Shown piece after piece: positions 1 through 8,353 of a DNA stretch of 64,000 nucleotides. Made by a program: the position numbers and the translations under genes. Within the stretch, counting starts at the first letter, position 1, and every line of letters starts with the position of its first letter. The DNA is from Flavobacterium cutihirudinis (GTDB lineage: Bacteria; Bacteroidota; Bacteroidia; Flavobacteriales; Flavobacteriaceae), in assembly GCF_003385895.1 (NCBI RefSeq), contig NZ_QRDQ01000007.1:186001-250000 (forward strand), read 5' to 3'. The notes under the pieces were generated by a model, which did no database searches, was not told the origin of the DNA, and saw only the letters and a program-made list of their open reading frames with translations.

Positions 1-1
1 T

Positions 2-307
2 CTGGGTGTTGATAATATTGTAGCGGCTAAAATTTCGTACACAATAGGAACCAATACAACATCAACTACTTACAATAGCGGAAATGCAAAAGTAAGTAAT
101 GATAACAAAAAGGTAAAAACGAACGATATTTCGACTACAACAGCCAACTCACAAGAATATTACTATTACACCGTATATTTTGATATGTATAAAAACGCTT
201 CAAAAATATACTCACAAACTCGCAAACCGTTCTTGGCAGTAAAAGACAGTTGGATAGATTCTGTTCAGTATTTGCTAAAAAGAAGTCCTATTTATGTGAA
301 GAGATAA
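2..307 (+). CDS. C-terminal fragment of an unknown protein
   Basis: An open frame enters from the left edge (first complete codon at 2) and ends at TAA 305-307, giving 101 residues. The fragment is rich in Thr, Asn, Ser and Tyr with a run of four tyrosines, and ends in a basic stretch (LLKRSPIYVKR). No motif was recognised, so no function is given. The polar, Thr/Asn-rich composition would suit a secreted or surface protein, but that is only inference. The N-terminus lies outside the window. Confidence 0.6.
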   Translation: MGVDNIVAAKISYTIGTNTTSTTYNSGNAKVSNDNKKVKTNDISTTTANSQEYYYYTVYFDMYKNASKIYSQTRKPFLAVKDSWIDSVQYLLKRSPIYVKR

Positions 308-385
308 CCCTTAAGATTATAGGTTTAAAATTTTAAGATATTCCACACAACTTTGTAACTTTTAACCTTCGTAACTTAAGAAAGA

Positions 386-988
386 ATGTTCCATCTATTA
401 GATATTATTGGTACAATGGCATTTGCAATGTCAGGAGCTTTAACCGCAATGCATAAAAAACTGGATCCTTTCGGTGTTTTTATAATTGCGTTTGTTACAG
501 CTGTTGGTGGCGGTACGCTGCGCGATACGCTAATTGGTAGAACTCCAGTGGGGTGGATGCTTGATATTCAATATGTTTATGTGATTATTTTAGGTTTTTT
601 TCTTGCTATACTTTTTAGGAAGAAATTTGACAAGCTACGAACCTCTTTGTTTTTGTTTGACACAATTGGTTTAGGGGTTTTTACCTTAATCGGACTTGAA
701 AAAGGCATTATGATTGGGTTGCATCCTGTAATTTGTGTAGCATTAGGAACCATGACGGCTTGCTTTGGTGGAGTGCTGCGTGATATCTTGTGCAATGAGA
801 TTCCGACGATTTTTAGACGGGAAATCTATGCAACTATCTGTATTTTTGGCGGAATTGTTTTTTTTGCTTTAAAGCGATTAAATTTAGAAGATGACATTCT
901 GTATCTTTTAACTTCTCTGGTTATCATTTCGGTTCGTTTACTGGCGGTAAAATACAAATGGTATCTACCGGCTTTTGAGCACAAATAA
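386..988 (+). CDS. TRIC-type cation channel family protein (UPF0126/YicG-like)
   Basis: A 200-residue polytopic inner-membrane protein with about seven hydrophobic segments. It carries the duplicated family signature: GGGTLRD at residues 41-47 and GGVLRD at 128-133, each followed by a short loop with an Ile-Pro or Thr-Pro pair. This is the internal repeat of the bacterial TRIC/UPF0126 family, which forms trimeric cation channels. The physiological ion and role in flavobacteria are unknown. ATG 386 gives the usual family length. The next gene starts directly at its stop codon, so the two are probably co-transcribed. Confidence 0.9.
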   Translation: MFHLLDIIGTMAFAMSGALTAMHKKLDPFGVFIIAFVTAVGGGTLRDTLIGRTPVGWMLDIQYVYVIILGFFLAILFRKKFDKLRTSLFLFDTIGLGVFTLIGLEKGIMIGLHPVICVALGTMTACFGGVLRDILCNEIPTIFRREIYATICIFGGIVFFALKRLNLEDDILYLLTSLVIISVRLLAVKYKWYLPAFEHK

Positions 989-1948
989 TTGAGGAAAGTG
1001 ATAAAATATACGATAAAGAAATACGAAGAGAACGATTATACATTATGGAATGATTTTGTAAATCAAGCTAAAAATGCAACATTTTTGTTCCATCGTGATT
1101 TTATGGAATATCACAAAGATCGGTTTGAAGATTTTTCGCTTTTAGTTTTTGAAGATGAAAAGTTGCGGGCAATTCTTCCGGCCAATAAACAAGGGAAATC
1201 AATTCATTCACATCAAGGACTTACCTATGGTGGATTGGTTTTTTCGTCTAAATTGAAAGCAGAAAAAGTGGAATCAATTTTAGATGAAATTTTATTTTTT
1301 TTAAAAGAAAATAGAATTGAAACCTTTTATTATAAGTCGGTTCCCGATTTTTATTTTAAAGAAGGAAATAAAGAAGTGGATTTTTTTCTATTTCGGCGTG
1401 GTGCAATCTTAGAAAGAAAAGAAATGAATTTAGCTATTAATTTGTCGACAAACTTAAAGATTTCAAAAAGTAAATTAAAGCATTTTCGAAGAATCGAAAA
1501 TCTAGATTTGCATATGTTAGAAGAAGAAGATTTTAATCCTTTTTGGGAAAAAATTTTGCAACCAAGACTGTTAGAGAAATTTGGTGTAAAACCTGTCCAT
1601 TCAAAGCAAGAAATGACTTATTTAAAATCTCAGGTGCCGCAAAATATTAAACAATTTTCGGCATACTTAAATGGTGAAATTATTGCTGGAGTAACAATTT
1701 TTGAAACAATAAATGGTGTAAAATCGCAATATGGGGCAACTTCAAAAAAAGGTGAAAAATTTAGGGCTTTAGATTTTTTATTCATCAATCTAATTTATAA
1801 ATATAAACAAGAAGGTAAGTGTTTTTTCGATATGGGTATTGTAGATGATGAAAACGAGGTAGGTTATAATCTAGGGCTTTTGAAACAGAAAGAAGAATTA
1901 GGCTGTTCTGTTTATAATCAGGATTTTTTTAAAATAAACTTACTATAA
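989..1948 (+). CDS. FemAB/GNAT-fold acyl- or aminoacyltransferase-like protein
   Basis: A 319-residue soluble protein. The C-terminal half (about 215-300) has the GNAT-type pattern seen in FemAB-like proteins: a strand with IIAGVTIFE, then YGATS, then a helix leading to a CFFDMGIVD strand. Such proteins transfer acyl or aminoacyl groups and are common in polysaccharide and cell-wall loci; the substrate here is unknown. The frame opens with TTG at 989, right after the preceding TAA (TAATTG). GTG at 998 (MIKYTIKKYEE) is an equally good start. The following flippase and glycosyltransferases suggest a role in modifying a surface glycan. Confidence 0.72.
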   Translation: MRKVIKYTIKKYEENDYTLWNDFVNQAKNATFLFHRDFMEYHKDRFEDFSLLVFEDEKLRAILPANKQGKSIHSHQGLTYGGLVFSSKLKAEKVESILDEILFFLKENRIETFYYKSVPDFYFKEGNKEVDFFLFRRGAILERKEMNLAINLSTNLKISKSKLKHFRRIENLDLHMLEEEDFNPFWEKILQPRLLEKFGVKPVHSKQEMTYLKSQVPQNIKQFSAYLNGEIIAGVTIFETINGVKSQYGATSKKGEKFRALDFLFINLIYKYKQEGKCFFDMGIVDDENEVGYNLGLLKQKEELGCSVYNQDFFKINLL

Positions 1949-1952
1949 TAGT

Positions 1953-3227
1953 TTGAGTTTCTATAGAAAAATAATCCACACAAACTTGTTTAAGATTATG
2001 TCCTTAAACACTTTTAGCGTTGTTTTAAAAATTGGAATCGGGCTGATTACCTCAAAAATATTAGCCATTTTTGTAGGGCCGAGCGGAATGGCATTGGTCG
2101 GCAATCTACGCAATTTTTTAACTTCATTAGAAAATATTTCGATTGTAGGTTTTCAAAACGGAATTGTAAAGTATACGGCAGAAAATGAAAAGAACAAAAC
2201 AGAATTTCATAAAATAGTTTCAACTGTTTTAATAAGTTTAGTACTTGTTGCGCTTGTTTTAAGCGGAATTCTATTTTTTTCAGCTTCTTTCTGGAATGAG
2301 AAAATCTTTGGAAATAATATCGAATATTTAATCGTTTTTAGAGTTTTAGCTTTTGTCATACCAACTTACGGTTTGTCAATTTTTTTGATTGCAATAATTA
2401 ATGGCTTGGGAAAATTTCAAAAAGTAATAGGAATAAATATTATTGGAAATTTCATAAGTTTATTAACTTCTGTTTTTTTGATTTTGCAATTTAAAACCAC
2501 TGGTGCTTTATTAGCAATTGTTATTGCTCCGAGTTTATTATTTTTTGTCACTTTTTTTTTAGTGCAAAAAGAAATTCAATTTCTTCAGTTTGTAAATTTC
2601 AATTTATTTGATTTTAAAATTATAAAAAATCTTTCTTCTTACTCTTTGATGGTCTTGGTTTCGTCCGTTTTAGGGCCATTTGTATTTCTTGCAATTCGAA
2701 ATTACATTATTAAGAATTTTGGAATCGAACAAGCTGGATATTGGGAAACCATAAATAGAATCTCAACTTATTATTTAATGTTTGTAAGTACAATTCTAAG
2801 CGTTTATTTTCTTCCAAGACTATCGAAAGCCTCAACTAAATTCCAAACTAAAAGTATTTTTTGGCAGTTTTATAAATTCATTTTGCCTGTTTTTATATTG
2901 TCTATAATTGTAGTTTATTTGGGTAGATTTTTTATTATTCAACTATTATTTACAAAAGAATTTCTGCCCGTAACCAATTTGTTTTTTTGGCAACTTCTAG
3001 GAGATGTTTTGAAAGTTTGTTCACTAGTTTTAGGGCTTCAATTTTTTGCAAAAAAAATGACTTTTGCTTTCATAATTTCTGAACTTTTTTCACTTTCAGT
3101 GCTATACTTTTCGAGTTTATATTTTATAAAAATATTTAAGATTGAAGGTGCTGTAATTGCTTATGCTTTTCAGAATTTGGTTTACTTAATGACACTTTCT
3201 CTATATTTTAGGAAAAGCCTTTTTTAG
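1953..3227 (+). CDS. Wzx-like polysaccharide flippase (O-antigen translocase type)
   Basis: A 424-residue, very hydrophobic protein with about 12 membrane segments. The early motif GPSGMALVGNLRNF, followed by ...GFQNGIVKYTAENE, matches the WzxE/O-antigen translocase branch of the MOP exporter superfamily, which flips undecaprenyl-diphosphate-linked oligosaccharides across the inner membrane. The start is TTG 1953, four bases after the preceding stop; ATG 1998 is an alternative that would drop 15 residues of a plausible N-terminus. The end overlaps the convergent glycosyltransferase by four bases. Neighbouring glycosyltransferases support a role in surface glycan export. The lipid-linked substrate is unknown. 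Confidence 0.85.
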   Translation: MSFYRKIIHTNLFKIMSLNTFSVVLKIGIGLITSKILAIFVGPSGMALVGNLRNFLTSLENISIVGFQNGIVKYTAENEKNKTEFHKIVSTVLISLVLVALVLSGILFFSASFWNEKIFGNNIEYLIVFRVLAFVIPTYGLSIFLIAIINGLGKFQKVIGINIIGNFISLLTSVFLILQFKTTGALLAIVIAPSLLFFVTFFLVQKEIQFLQFVNFNLFDFKIIKNLSSYSLMVLVSSVLGPFVFLAIRNYIIKNFGIEQAGYWETINRISTYYLMFVSTILSVYFLPRLSKASTKFQTKSIFWQFYKFILPVFILSIIVVYLGRFFIIQLLFTKEFLPVTNLFFWQLLGDVLKVCSLVLGLQFFAKKMTFAFIISELFSLSVLYFSSLYFIKIFKIEGAVIAYAFQNLVYLMTLSLYFRKSLF

Positions 3228-4360
3228 TGTTCTACCCATTTTTGAATATATTTTTCCGCAATTTTTATATACTTGTGATGCTCCTCAATAAAAATTCTTG
3301 CGTGTTTTCCTATCTTCCTAATTTCCTCCGGATTTTCTATTAAAAAAGACAATTCTTTTACCAGATAATCCACATCAGGAATGGCATTTATACATACTTT
3401 TTCGGTAAGATTGTAGTATTTGATGAACTCAGGTTCGGCGTTTGTAAAGACTACTTTTCCTTTTGCCATGGATTCTAGAGCATTGTATCCTTGATCGTAG
3501 CCATAAATTTGATCTAGTAAAATATGGGCACTATTATATAAATTAATATATTCCGAATAGGGAACACTGGTAACAGTAATTACTTCTACTTTAGAACTAT
3601 ATTTTTGTTTAATTATTTCTAGTGCTTTTTCAAAATAATCATTTCCTTTTTTTAAAAAGTTATCCTTGTTGATCCCATGAAAAATGATGATTTTACGAAT
3701 GGTTTCTAAAGCTTGAAATGAAAGTTTGTTAATATTTATTGGATTCGGGATAAGTCCTAAATATTTTTTGTTTCCTTGGAGAGGTAAATGGTAATCTAAA
3801 TCTGAGGCAATTATGCCGTTGCAGTTTTTATATATAAAGTTATGTAGCCTGAAAAAACTTTTTTTACGGAATTTTAAAACATTTTCAAATGATTTTTTAT
3901 CAATTTTATGATTTAGATAGAGAGGGATTACAGATTTAAATTCAGGATTTTCAAAACAATATTTTACATTCAAATAGTCATAACCACAGCTTAATAAAAA
4001 CAATTTTTGATTGTTTTTTAGTAAATAAGAAATGATTTTTTTTTCAAAGTAAGGTGTACAATGAAAACTATTTTCGTTAATGAGTTGTACAACATCAAAA
4101 CCAAAACATTGATTTTTAAATTTTAGAAATTGAATATAAGTTAGATAAGAACTGATATCAAAACCAGAAATTTTGAAGATCGCAATTTTTATTTTTTTCA
4201 ATAAACCAGAATCCCATTTTTTTTGAATAGGAAAATCTACAGGAAAATTTTTAAAACCGTCATTTTGACCTATAATAAAAACTTCATGCCCTAAAGCCTT
4301 TAAACCTTCTTTTAAAGAATTATGCAAATGGCTGTATTCGCCTACCAATAAAACTTTCAT
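3224..4360 (-). CDS. Glycosyltransferase, GT-B fold (GT4-like)
   Basis: A 378-residue cytoplasmic protein starting MKVLLVGEYSHLHNSL, a typical GT-B first strand and loop. The C-terminal domain has a donor-binding-like segment around residues 285-305 (QGYNALESMAKGKVVFTN), in which the classical E-x7-E is only partly kept. It probably transfers a nucleotide-sugar residue to a surface glycan. It is transcribed away from the next glycosyltransferase and overlaps the convergent flippase gene by four bases. The acceptor and sugar cannot be told from sequence. The weak E-x7-E makes the exact family less certain than for the neighbour at 4405. Confidence 0.75.
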   Translation of the reverse strand: MKVLLVGEYSHLHNSLKEGLKALGHEVFIIGQNDGFKNFPVDFPIQKKWDSGLLKKIKIAIFKISGFDISSYLTYIQFLKFKNQCFGFDVVQLINENSFHCTPYFEKKIISYLLKNNQKLFLLSCGYDYLNVKYCFENPEFKSVIPLYLNHKIDKKSFENVLKFRKKSFFRLHNFIYKNCNGIIASDLDYHLPLQGNKKYLGLIPNPININKLSFQALETIRKIIIFHGINKDNFLKKGNDYFEKALEIIKQKYSSKVEVITVTSVPYSEYINLYNSAHILLDQIYGYDQGYNALESMAKGKVVFTNAEPEFIKYYNLTEKVCINAIPDVDYLVKELSFLIENPEEIRKIGKHARIFIEEHHKYIKIAEKYIQKWVEH

Positions 4361-4367
4361 TTATATG

Positions 4368-4384
4368 TATATTTGACAAATATA
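4368..4384. promoter_or_regulatory. Palindromic pair of divergent -7 elements
   Basis: The 17-base palindrome TATATTTGACAAATATA lies in the 44-base gap between two divergent glycosyltransferase genes. Each arm is a TAnnTTTG match, the Bacteroidota sigma-factor -7 element, one per strand. No clear TTG -33 element is seen at the right spacing on either side, so the assignment rests on the -7 boxes and position. Confidence 0.45.
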
Positions 4385-4404
4385 TTTACTTTTTAGGTTA
4401 AAAC

Positions 4405-5481
4405 ATGAATAAAAAGAAAGTTGCTATTGTTTCAAATTCTTTAGATAAAGGAGGGGCAGAACGTTTTGCAACTTTATTGACTTTTATGTTAGAAGATTCC
4501 GATTTTGAAGTTCATTCTATTACAGTAAATGATGGTGTAGATTATTTATTTGCTGGCACTTTATTTAATTTAGAGAAAGAAAGTGCGAAATCAGTTTCTT
4601 TTAGAAAAATAAAAAAAGGTATTTTATTGCGTCGATATTTAGTTCTAAATAAAATTGAAATTATAATAGACAGCAGAACAAGAAATGTTCTTTTTAGAGA
4701 ATTGACAACAAGATTTATTTACGGAAAAAGAAGAATCTTTTATATAGTGCACAGTTATAATTTTGAAAATTATTTTCCTGCTTCGAAATTTTGGTCAAAA
4801 TTAATTTATAAAGATGTTGAAGCTTTAATTTGTGTGTCAAAAGCAATTGAAAAGAAAGTGAATCAGTTGTTTGAATTAAAAAATACAATAACAATACATA
4901 ATCCTTTTTTCCTTACTAAAGAAGGAATACAAAAAGATTATGTAGTAACTCAAAAAGTAGTTTTGTTTTTTGGTAGGTTTGATGAAAAAGTAAAAAACTT
5001 TACTTTATTATTGGAAGGTTTTTCACAATCTAAAATTTTTCTAAAAGGCTATAAGCTTCATTTGATGGGTGAAGGGAATGATGTGAACTTTATTAAACAA
5101 AAAATAAAAACTTTTAATTTAGATAATTACGTTGAAATTTTCCCGTTTAAAAATAATCCTTATCAAGAAGTTCAAAAAGCTAAATTTACAATTTTGACTA
5201 GTAATTATGAAGGCTTTCCGCTTTCGATTATAGAATCTCTTGCTTTGGGAACGCCTGTTGTTTCGGTGGACTGTAATTCTGGTCCAAGAGAAATTATTCA
5301 AAATGAATATAATGGATTACTTGTTGAAAATCATAATTCAAAAGCTTTGGCTGAAGCTATGAATAGATTTATTGATGATCATGAATTATATTTTTTTTGT
5401 AAAAAGAATGCTATCGAAAGTGTTCAGCATTTAAATTTAAAAACTGTTGCTGAAAAATGGAAAAATCTTTTAAAAATATAA
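4405..5481 (+). CDS. Glycosyltransferase family 4 protein
   Basis: A 358-residue GT-B enzyme. The N-terminal GGAER motif (residues 16-20) and the C-terminal EGFPLSIIE (E-x7-E, Glu about 269 and 277, contacting the nucleotide-sugar donor) are hallmarks of GT4. A VVLFFGRFDEKVKNF segment opens the second Rossmann domain. These retaining enzymes add hexoses or related sugars to lipid-linked or polysaccharide acceptors on the cytoplasmic side. ATG 4405 gives a normal length. It is a single plus-strand gene between minus-strand glycosyltransferases, converging on the next one with a seven-base gap. The substrate is not predictable. Confidence 0.9.
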   Translation: MNKKKVAIVSNSLDKGGAERFATLLTFMLEDSDFEVHSITVNDGVDYLFAGTLFNLEKESAKSVSFRKIKKGILLRRYLVLNKIEIIIDSRTRNVLFRELTTRFIYGKRRIFYIVHSYNFENYFPASKFWSKLIYKDVEALICVSKAIEKKVNQLFELKNTITIHNPFFLTKEGIQKDYVVTQKVVLFFGRFDEKVKNFTLLLEGFSQSKIFLKGYKLHLMGEGNDVNFIKQKIKTFNLDNYVEIFPFKNNPYQEVQKAKFTILTSNYEGFPLSIIESLALGTPVVSVDCNSGPREIIQNEYNGLLVENHNSKALAEAMNRFIDDHELYFFCKKNAIESVQHLNLKTVAEKWKNLLKI

Positions 5482-5488
5482 GATAATG

Positions 5489-6418
5489 TTACTTAAAAAC
5501 TGATGAGCCAATTCCTAAATTTGTCAAAAAAGTTTTAAACAAAATTAAAGGCCGCAATAAAAACGAAGGAAGAGTTAATAGAATTCTTTTTTTTAAGCCT
5601 AGTTTTTTGAAATCAATTGGAGCGCAATATTTATTATAAAGGGCTTTTTCTCCAACTAACCTGCACTTTATAGCAAGCGAGAAACGATTTAAATCTAAAA
5701 ATCTCTTTAAATCAGAATTTATTTTTTCAATTGCTTCAAATTTCGAAAAATCCATTTTTTGTGTAATTAATTTAGTGTTTTTAGAAAGACTTTTCGGGTC
5801 GTAAACATAACGGGCTAATATTTTCCATGAAAAAACCACAGGATGAATTAATCCAATTCTAATCCATAAATCAGTATCTTGGCCACTTTTTATTTTGGTG
5901 TCAAAAAATCCAACTTCCACAAAAATAGATTTATGGAAAACGGCGCATGAACTACAGAGTACAGTTTCTTTTAAACTCGCTTTAAAATAATTTACAATTT
6001 CAAGTTCATTGCCTGATTTGTAAATAGAATACTGAGCAGGAACTATTTTTTTAGAAGTTTCAAATTCAATTGCTGCTGCAAATACTTTTTGAGCAGGAAC
6101 TTTTTTAATAGCATCAAACATACTTTCTAAAAACATTGGGTACCAATAGTCGTCTGCGTCTAGAAACGTTATGAAATCAGCTTTTGCTTTTTCGATTCCG
6201 TAATTTCGGGCTGTTGAGGTTCCTTCATTTTTTTTGCTGAAATAATTAATTCTGGAATCTTTAAATTGCATTATTTTTTTTTCACTTTTGTCTGTAGAAC
6301 CATCATTTATAATAATAATCTCAAAATCCTGAAAACTTTGATTCAGTATGCTTTTTATCGTGTTTTCGATAAAATTTTCTTTATTGTATAATGGAACTAT
6401 GATGGAGAAAAAAGCCAT
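5489..6418 (-). CDS. Glycosyltransferase family 2 protein
   Basis: A 309-residue GT-A enzyme. The N-terminus FSIIVPLYNKENFI is the GT2 opening strand; DGSTD (39-43) binds the nucleotide and DADD (87-90) is the metal-binding DxD motif. The 221-residue remainder holds the acceptor domain, with a hydrophobic, basic C-terminus (LLTLPSFLLRPLILFKTF) that may associate with the membrane. Its start codon directly abuts the stop of the upstream GT2 gene (no gap), so the two are translated from one transcript together with the ABC ATPase. The sugar and acceptor are unknown. Confidence 0.9.
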   Translation of the reverse strand: MAFFSIIVPLYNKENFIENTIKSILNQSFQDFEIIIINDGSTDKSEKKIMQFKDSRINYFSKKNEGTSTARNYGIEKAKADFITFLDADDYWYPMFLESMFDAIKKVPAQKVFAAAIEFETSKKIVPAQYSIYKSGNELEIVNYFKASLKETVLCSSCAVFHKSIFVEVGFFDTKIKSGQDTDLWIRIGLIHPVVFSWKILARYVYDPKSLSKNTKLITQKMDFSKFEAIEKINSDLKRFLDLNRFSLAIKCRLVGEKALYNKYCAPIDFKKLGLKKRILLTLPSFLLRPLILFKTFLTNLGIGSSVFK

Positions 6419-7306
6419 TTATTTTGTCTTTAAAAAGCAATAATAACCTAATTTATAAATATCAAACAGAAAAAGTGATGGCTTTTCTGAAAGTAGATTT
6501 AGTCGAATTTTTTGCTCTGATTTTTTAAAAATAAAAACAAAAAAAGAAATCAGTTTTAATCTTCGCAAAAAATCAAATGAAGTGATAATTTTACTTTGGT
6601 CTTTGGAGATTTTATTAGCAATATTTAAAAAAACTAAATTTTCTAAAGCGACTTTCGTTTTGGTTAGAAAAATTTTTGAAGTTTCACAGTTTAAATGAAA
6701 AATAGGATTTTCAATATGAGTAATTTTAATGCCATTTGATTTTAAAATGGTGAAAAAAAGCAAATCTTCGTAACCGTATTTCGTTAGTGTTTCATCAAAT
6801 GGAAAACCAATTAAAATTTCTTTTTTAATTAATAGATTAGAAACTAAAGCAAAATCATAATGATTTTTAGATCGTTCAGCTAAATTTTGGGATTCTCTTT
6901 TTTTTCCATAAATCCAACGTAAAAGTAATTCTTTAGCAGGTTTATCATCTTTATATAATTGACCACCAAAAACGACTTTTTGATTTTTTTTTATTGCGGT
7001 AATATAATTAGAAACGAATTGGTTATTAGTAGGAATTACATCAGCATCCAAAAGAAGCAAATTTTCATACATTGCTTTTTCGGCTAATAAATTCCGAATC
7101 GCACTTCGACCAACATTTTTTTTTAAAACAATAAAAGAGCATTCTTGAAATTGACTTATTTTGTGATTTTCCTCTATAACAAGATCTGAAGCATCATCAT
7201 AACAAATAATTTCATATTCAATTCCTAAATTATCAGCTTGCTGTTTAATCTCAGAAACAAGAGGATAAACATTATAATTGTAAACAGGAATTAAAACAGA
7301 AAGCAT
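6419..7306 (-). CDS. Glycosyltransferase family 2 protein (second)
   Basis: A 295-residue GT-A protein with LSVLIPVYNYN at the N-terminus, the nucleotide-binding region around CYDDASD (35-41), NVGRSAIRN (64-72) and DAD (87-89). The later KYGYEDLLFF segment carries the ED acidic motif of GT2 catalytic bases (xED). Its start codon overlaps the stop codon of the upstream FtsE-like gene by one base (TAATG arrangement), which implies translational coupling. The order is ABC ATPase, GT2, GT2 on the minus strand. Substrate unknown. Confidence 0.87.
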   Translation of the reverse strand: MLSVLIPVYNYNVYPLVSEIKQQADNLGIEYEIICYDDASDLVIEENHKISQFQECSFIVLKKNVGRSAIRNLLAEKAMYENLLLLDADVIPTNNQFVSNYITAIKKNQKVVFGGQLYKDDKPAKELLLRWIYGKKRESQNLAERSKNHYDFALVSNLLIKKEILIGFPFDETLTKYGYEDLLFFTILKSNGIKITHIENPIFHLNCETSKIFLTKTKVALENLVFLNIANKISKDQSKIITSFDFLRRLKLISFFVFIFKKSEQKIRLNLLSEKPSLFLFDIYKLGYYCFLKTK

Positions 7307-7989
7307 TACACGCTTCTTTGTACCACTTCGAAGATTCTTTCATCTTCGCATTTCAGTGTTTTAGATGGGAATTTCATCAACAAAGCATAATCGTGCGTTG
7401 CCATAATAACCGTTTTTCCGTTTGCGTTGATGGTTTTTAAAACTTCTAAAACCTCAGAACTAGTTTGCGGATCTAAGTTTCCGGTAGGTTCATCAGCCAG
7501 AATAAATTCCGGGTCATTTAGCAAAGCTCTTGCAATTGCAACACGCTGTTGTTCACCTCCGGAAAGTTGGTGTGGCATTTTGTTTAGGAAATTGATCATT
7601 CCAACTTTATTCAAAACTTCATCAATTTTGTGTTCCATTGCTTCTTTTTCTGTCCATCCAGTTGCTTTTAGGACAAAAAGCATATTGTCTTTTACAGAAC
7701 GGTCCGGAAGTAGTTTGAAATCCTGAAATACAATCCCGATTTTACGTCTCAAATACGGAATATCATTTTCTTTTAAAGTTGCCAAATCAAATTCAACAAT
7801 ATGTCCTTCGCCTTCCGTTAAAGGCAAATCTGCGTATAAAGTTTTTAAGAAACTACTCTTTCCGGAACCTGTTTTTCCAATGATGTAAATAAATTCACCA
7901 TGTTGAACATCTAAATTAATATGAGATATAATTTTTCTTCCTTCTTGATATATAGTGACTTCTTTAAGCGAGAGTACGGTTTGTGACAT
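7306..7989 (-). CDS. ftsE: FtsE-type ABC transporter ATP-binding protein
   Basis: A 227-residue ABC ATPase when started at MSQTVLSLKEV (start codon 7987-7989); the frame is open to 8055 but the extra 22 residues do not fit the family. Walker A GKTGSGKSS (38-46), Q-loop Gln89, signature LSGGEQQ (142-148), Walker B ILADEP (163-168) and switch His199 are all present, so it should hydrolyse ATP. Its length and sequence fit FtsE, which with FtsX regulates peptidoglycan hydrolases at the division site. No ftsX is visible here; the downstream partners are two GT2 genes, so LolD/MacB-like alternatives cannot be fully excluded. Confidence 0.8.
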   Translation of the reverse strand: MSQTVLSLKEVTIYQEGRKIISHINLDVQHGEFIYIIGKTGSGKSSFLKTLYADLPLTEGEGHIVEFDLATLKENDIPYLRRKIGIVFQDFKLLPDRSVKDNMLFVLKATGWTEKEAMEHKIDEVLNKVGMINFLNKMPHQLSGGEQQRVAIARALLNDPEFILADEPTGNLDPQTSSEVLEVLKTINANGKTVIMATHDYALLMKFPSKTLKCEDERIFEVVQRSV

Positions 7990-8353
7990 AATAAAATTGA
8001 TTTGATTGGTAAAAGTAATAAGATAACGATTGGATTCAAAATAAATTTCAATCATTTCTTAAGAAAATTTCTAGTAAAAGAAATGAAAATTTAAACCCTA
8101 TAAGTAATACAAGTTCATTTTAGTAAATGGCATAAAGAATTTTTTATTGGTTAAAACTTATATGATTTTAGAGTAATAACCAGATGACGAAAACAACTCG
8201 CTTATAATTACTTATATGACTTATATGGTTAAAAAATGCCATGCTGGAAGCTGTGAAATAGCGCTTGTTAAATTTTTTGTTCATAATAAAAGCAGGAAAC
8301 GTTTCGTTATAAACGGTATAAAATGATAAATTTGAATACTAAATAAAACTAAA
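7990..8353. other. Divergent intergenic region, ABC ATPase / TPR gene
   Basis: About 360 bases without a supported gene. They hold three CTTATATGA/G repeats (8157-8165, 8211-8219, 8220-8228) and the -7 box listed at 8327. The two flanking genes are divergent, so promoters for both are expected here. Nothing else was recognised. Confidence 0.5.
8327..8334 (+). promoter_or_regulatory. -7 element upstream of the TPR gene
   Basis: TAAATTTG matches the Bacteroidota -7 consensus TAnnTTTG and ends 19 bases before ATG 8354. No good TTG is found at 18-21 bases upstream (the closest is TTC in GTTTCG at 8301-8306). Confidence 0.4.
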
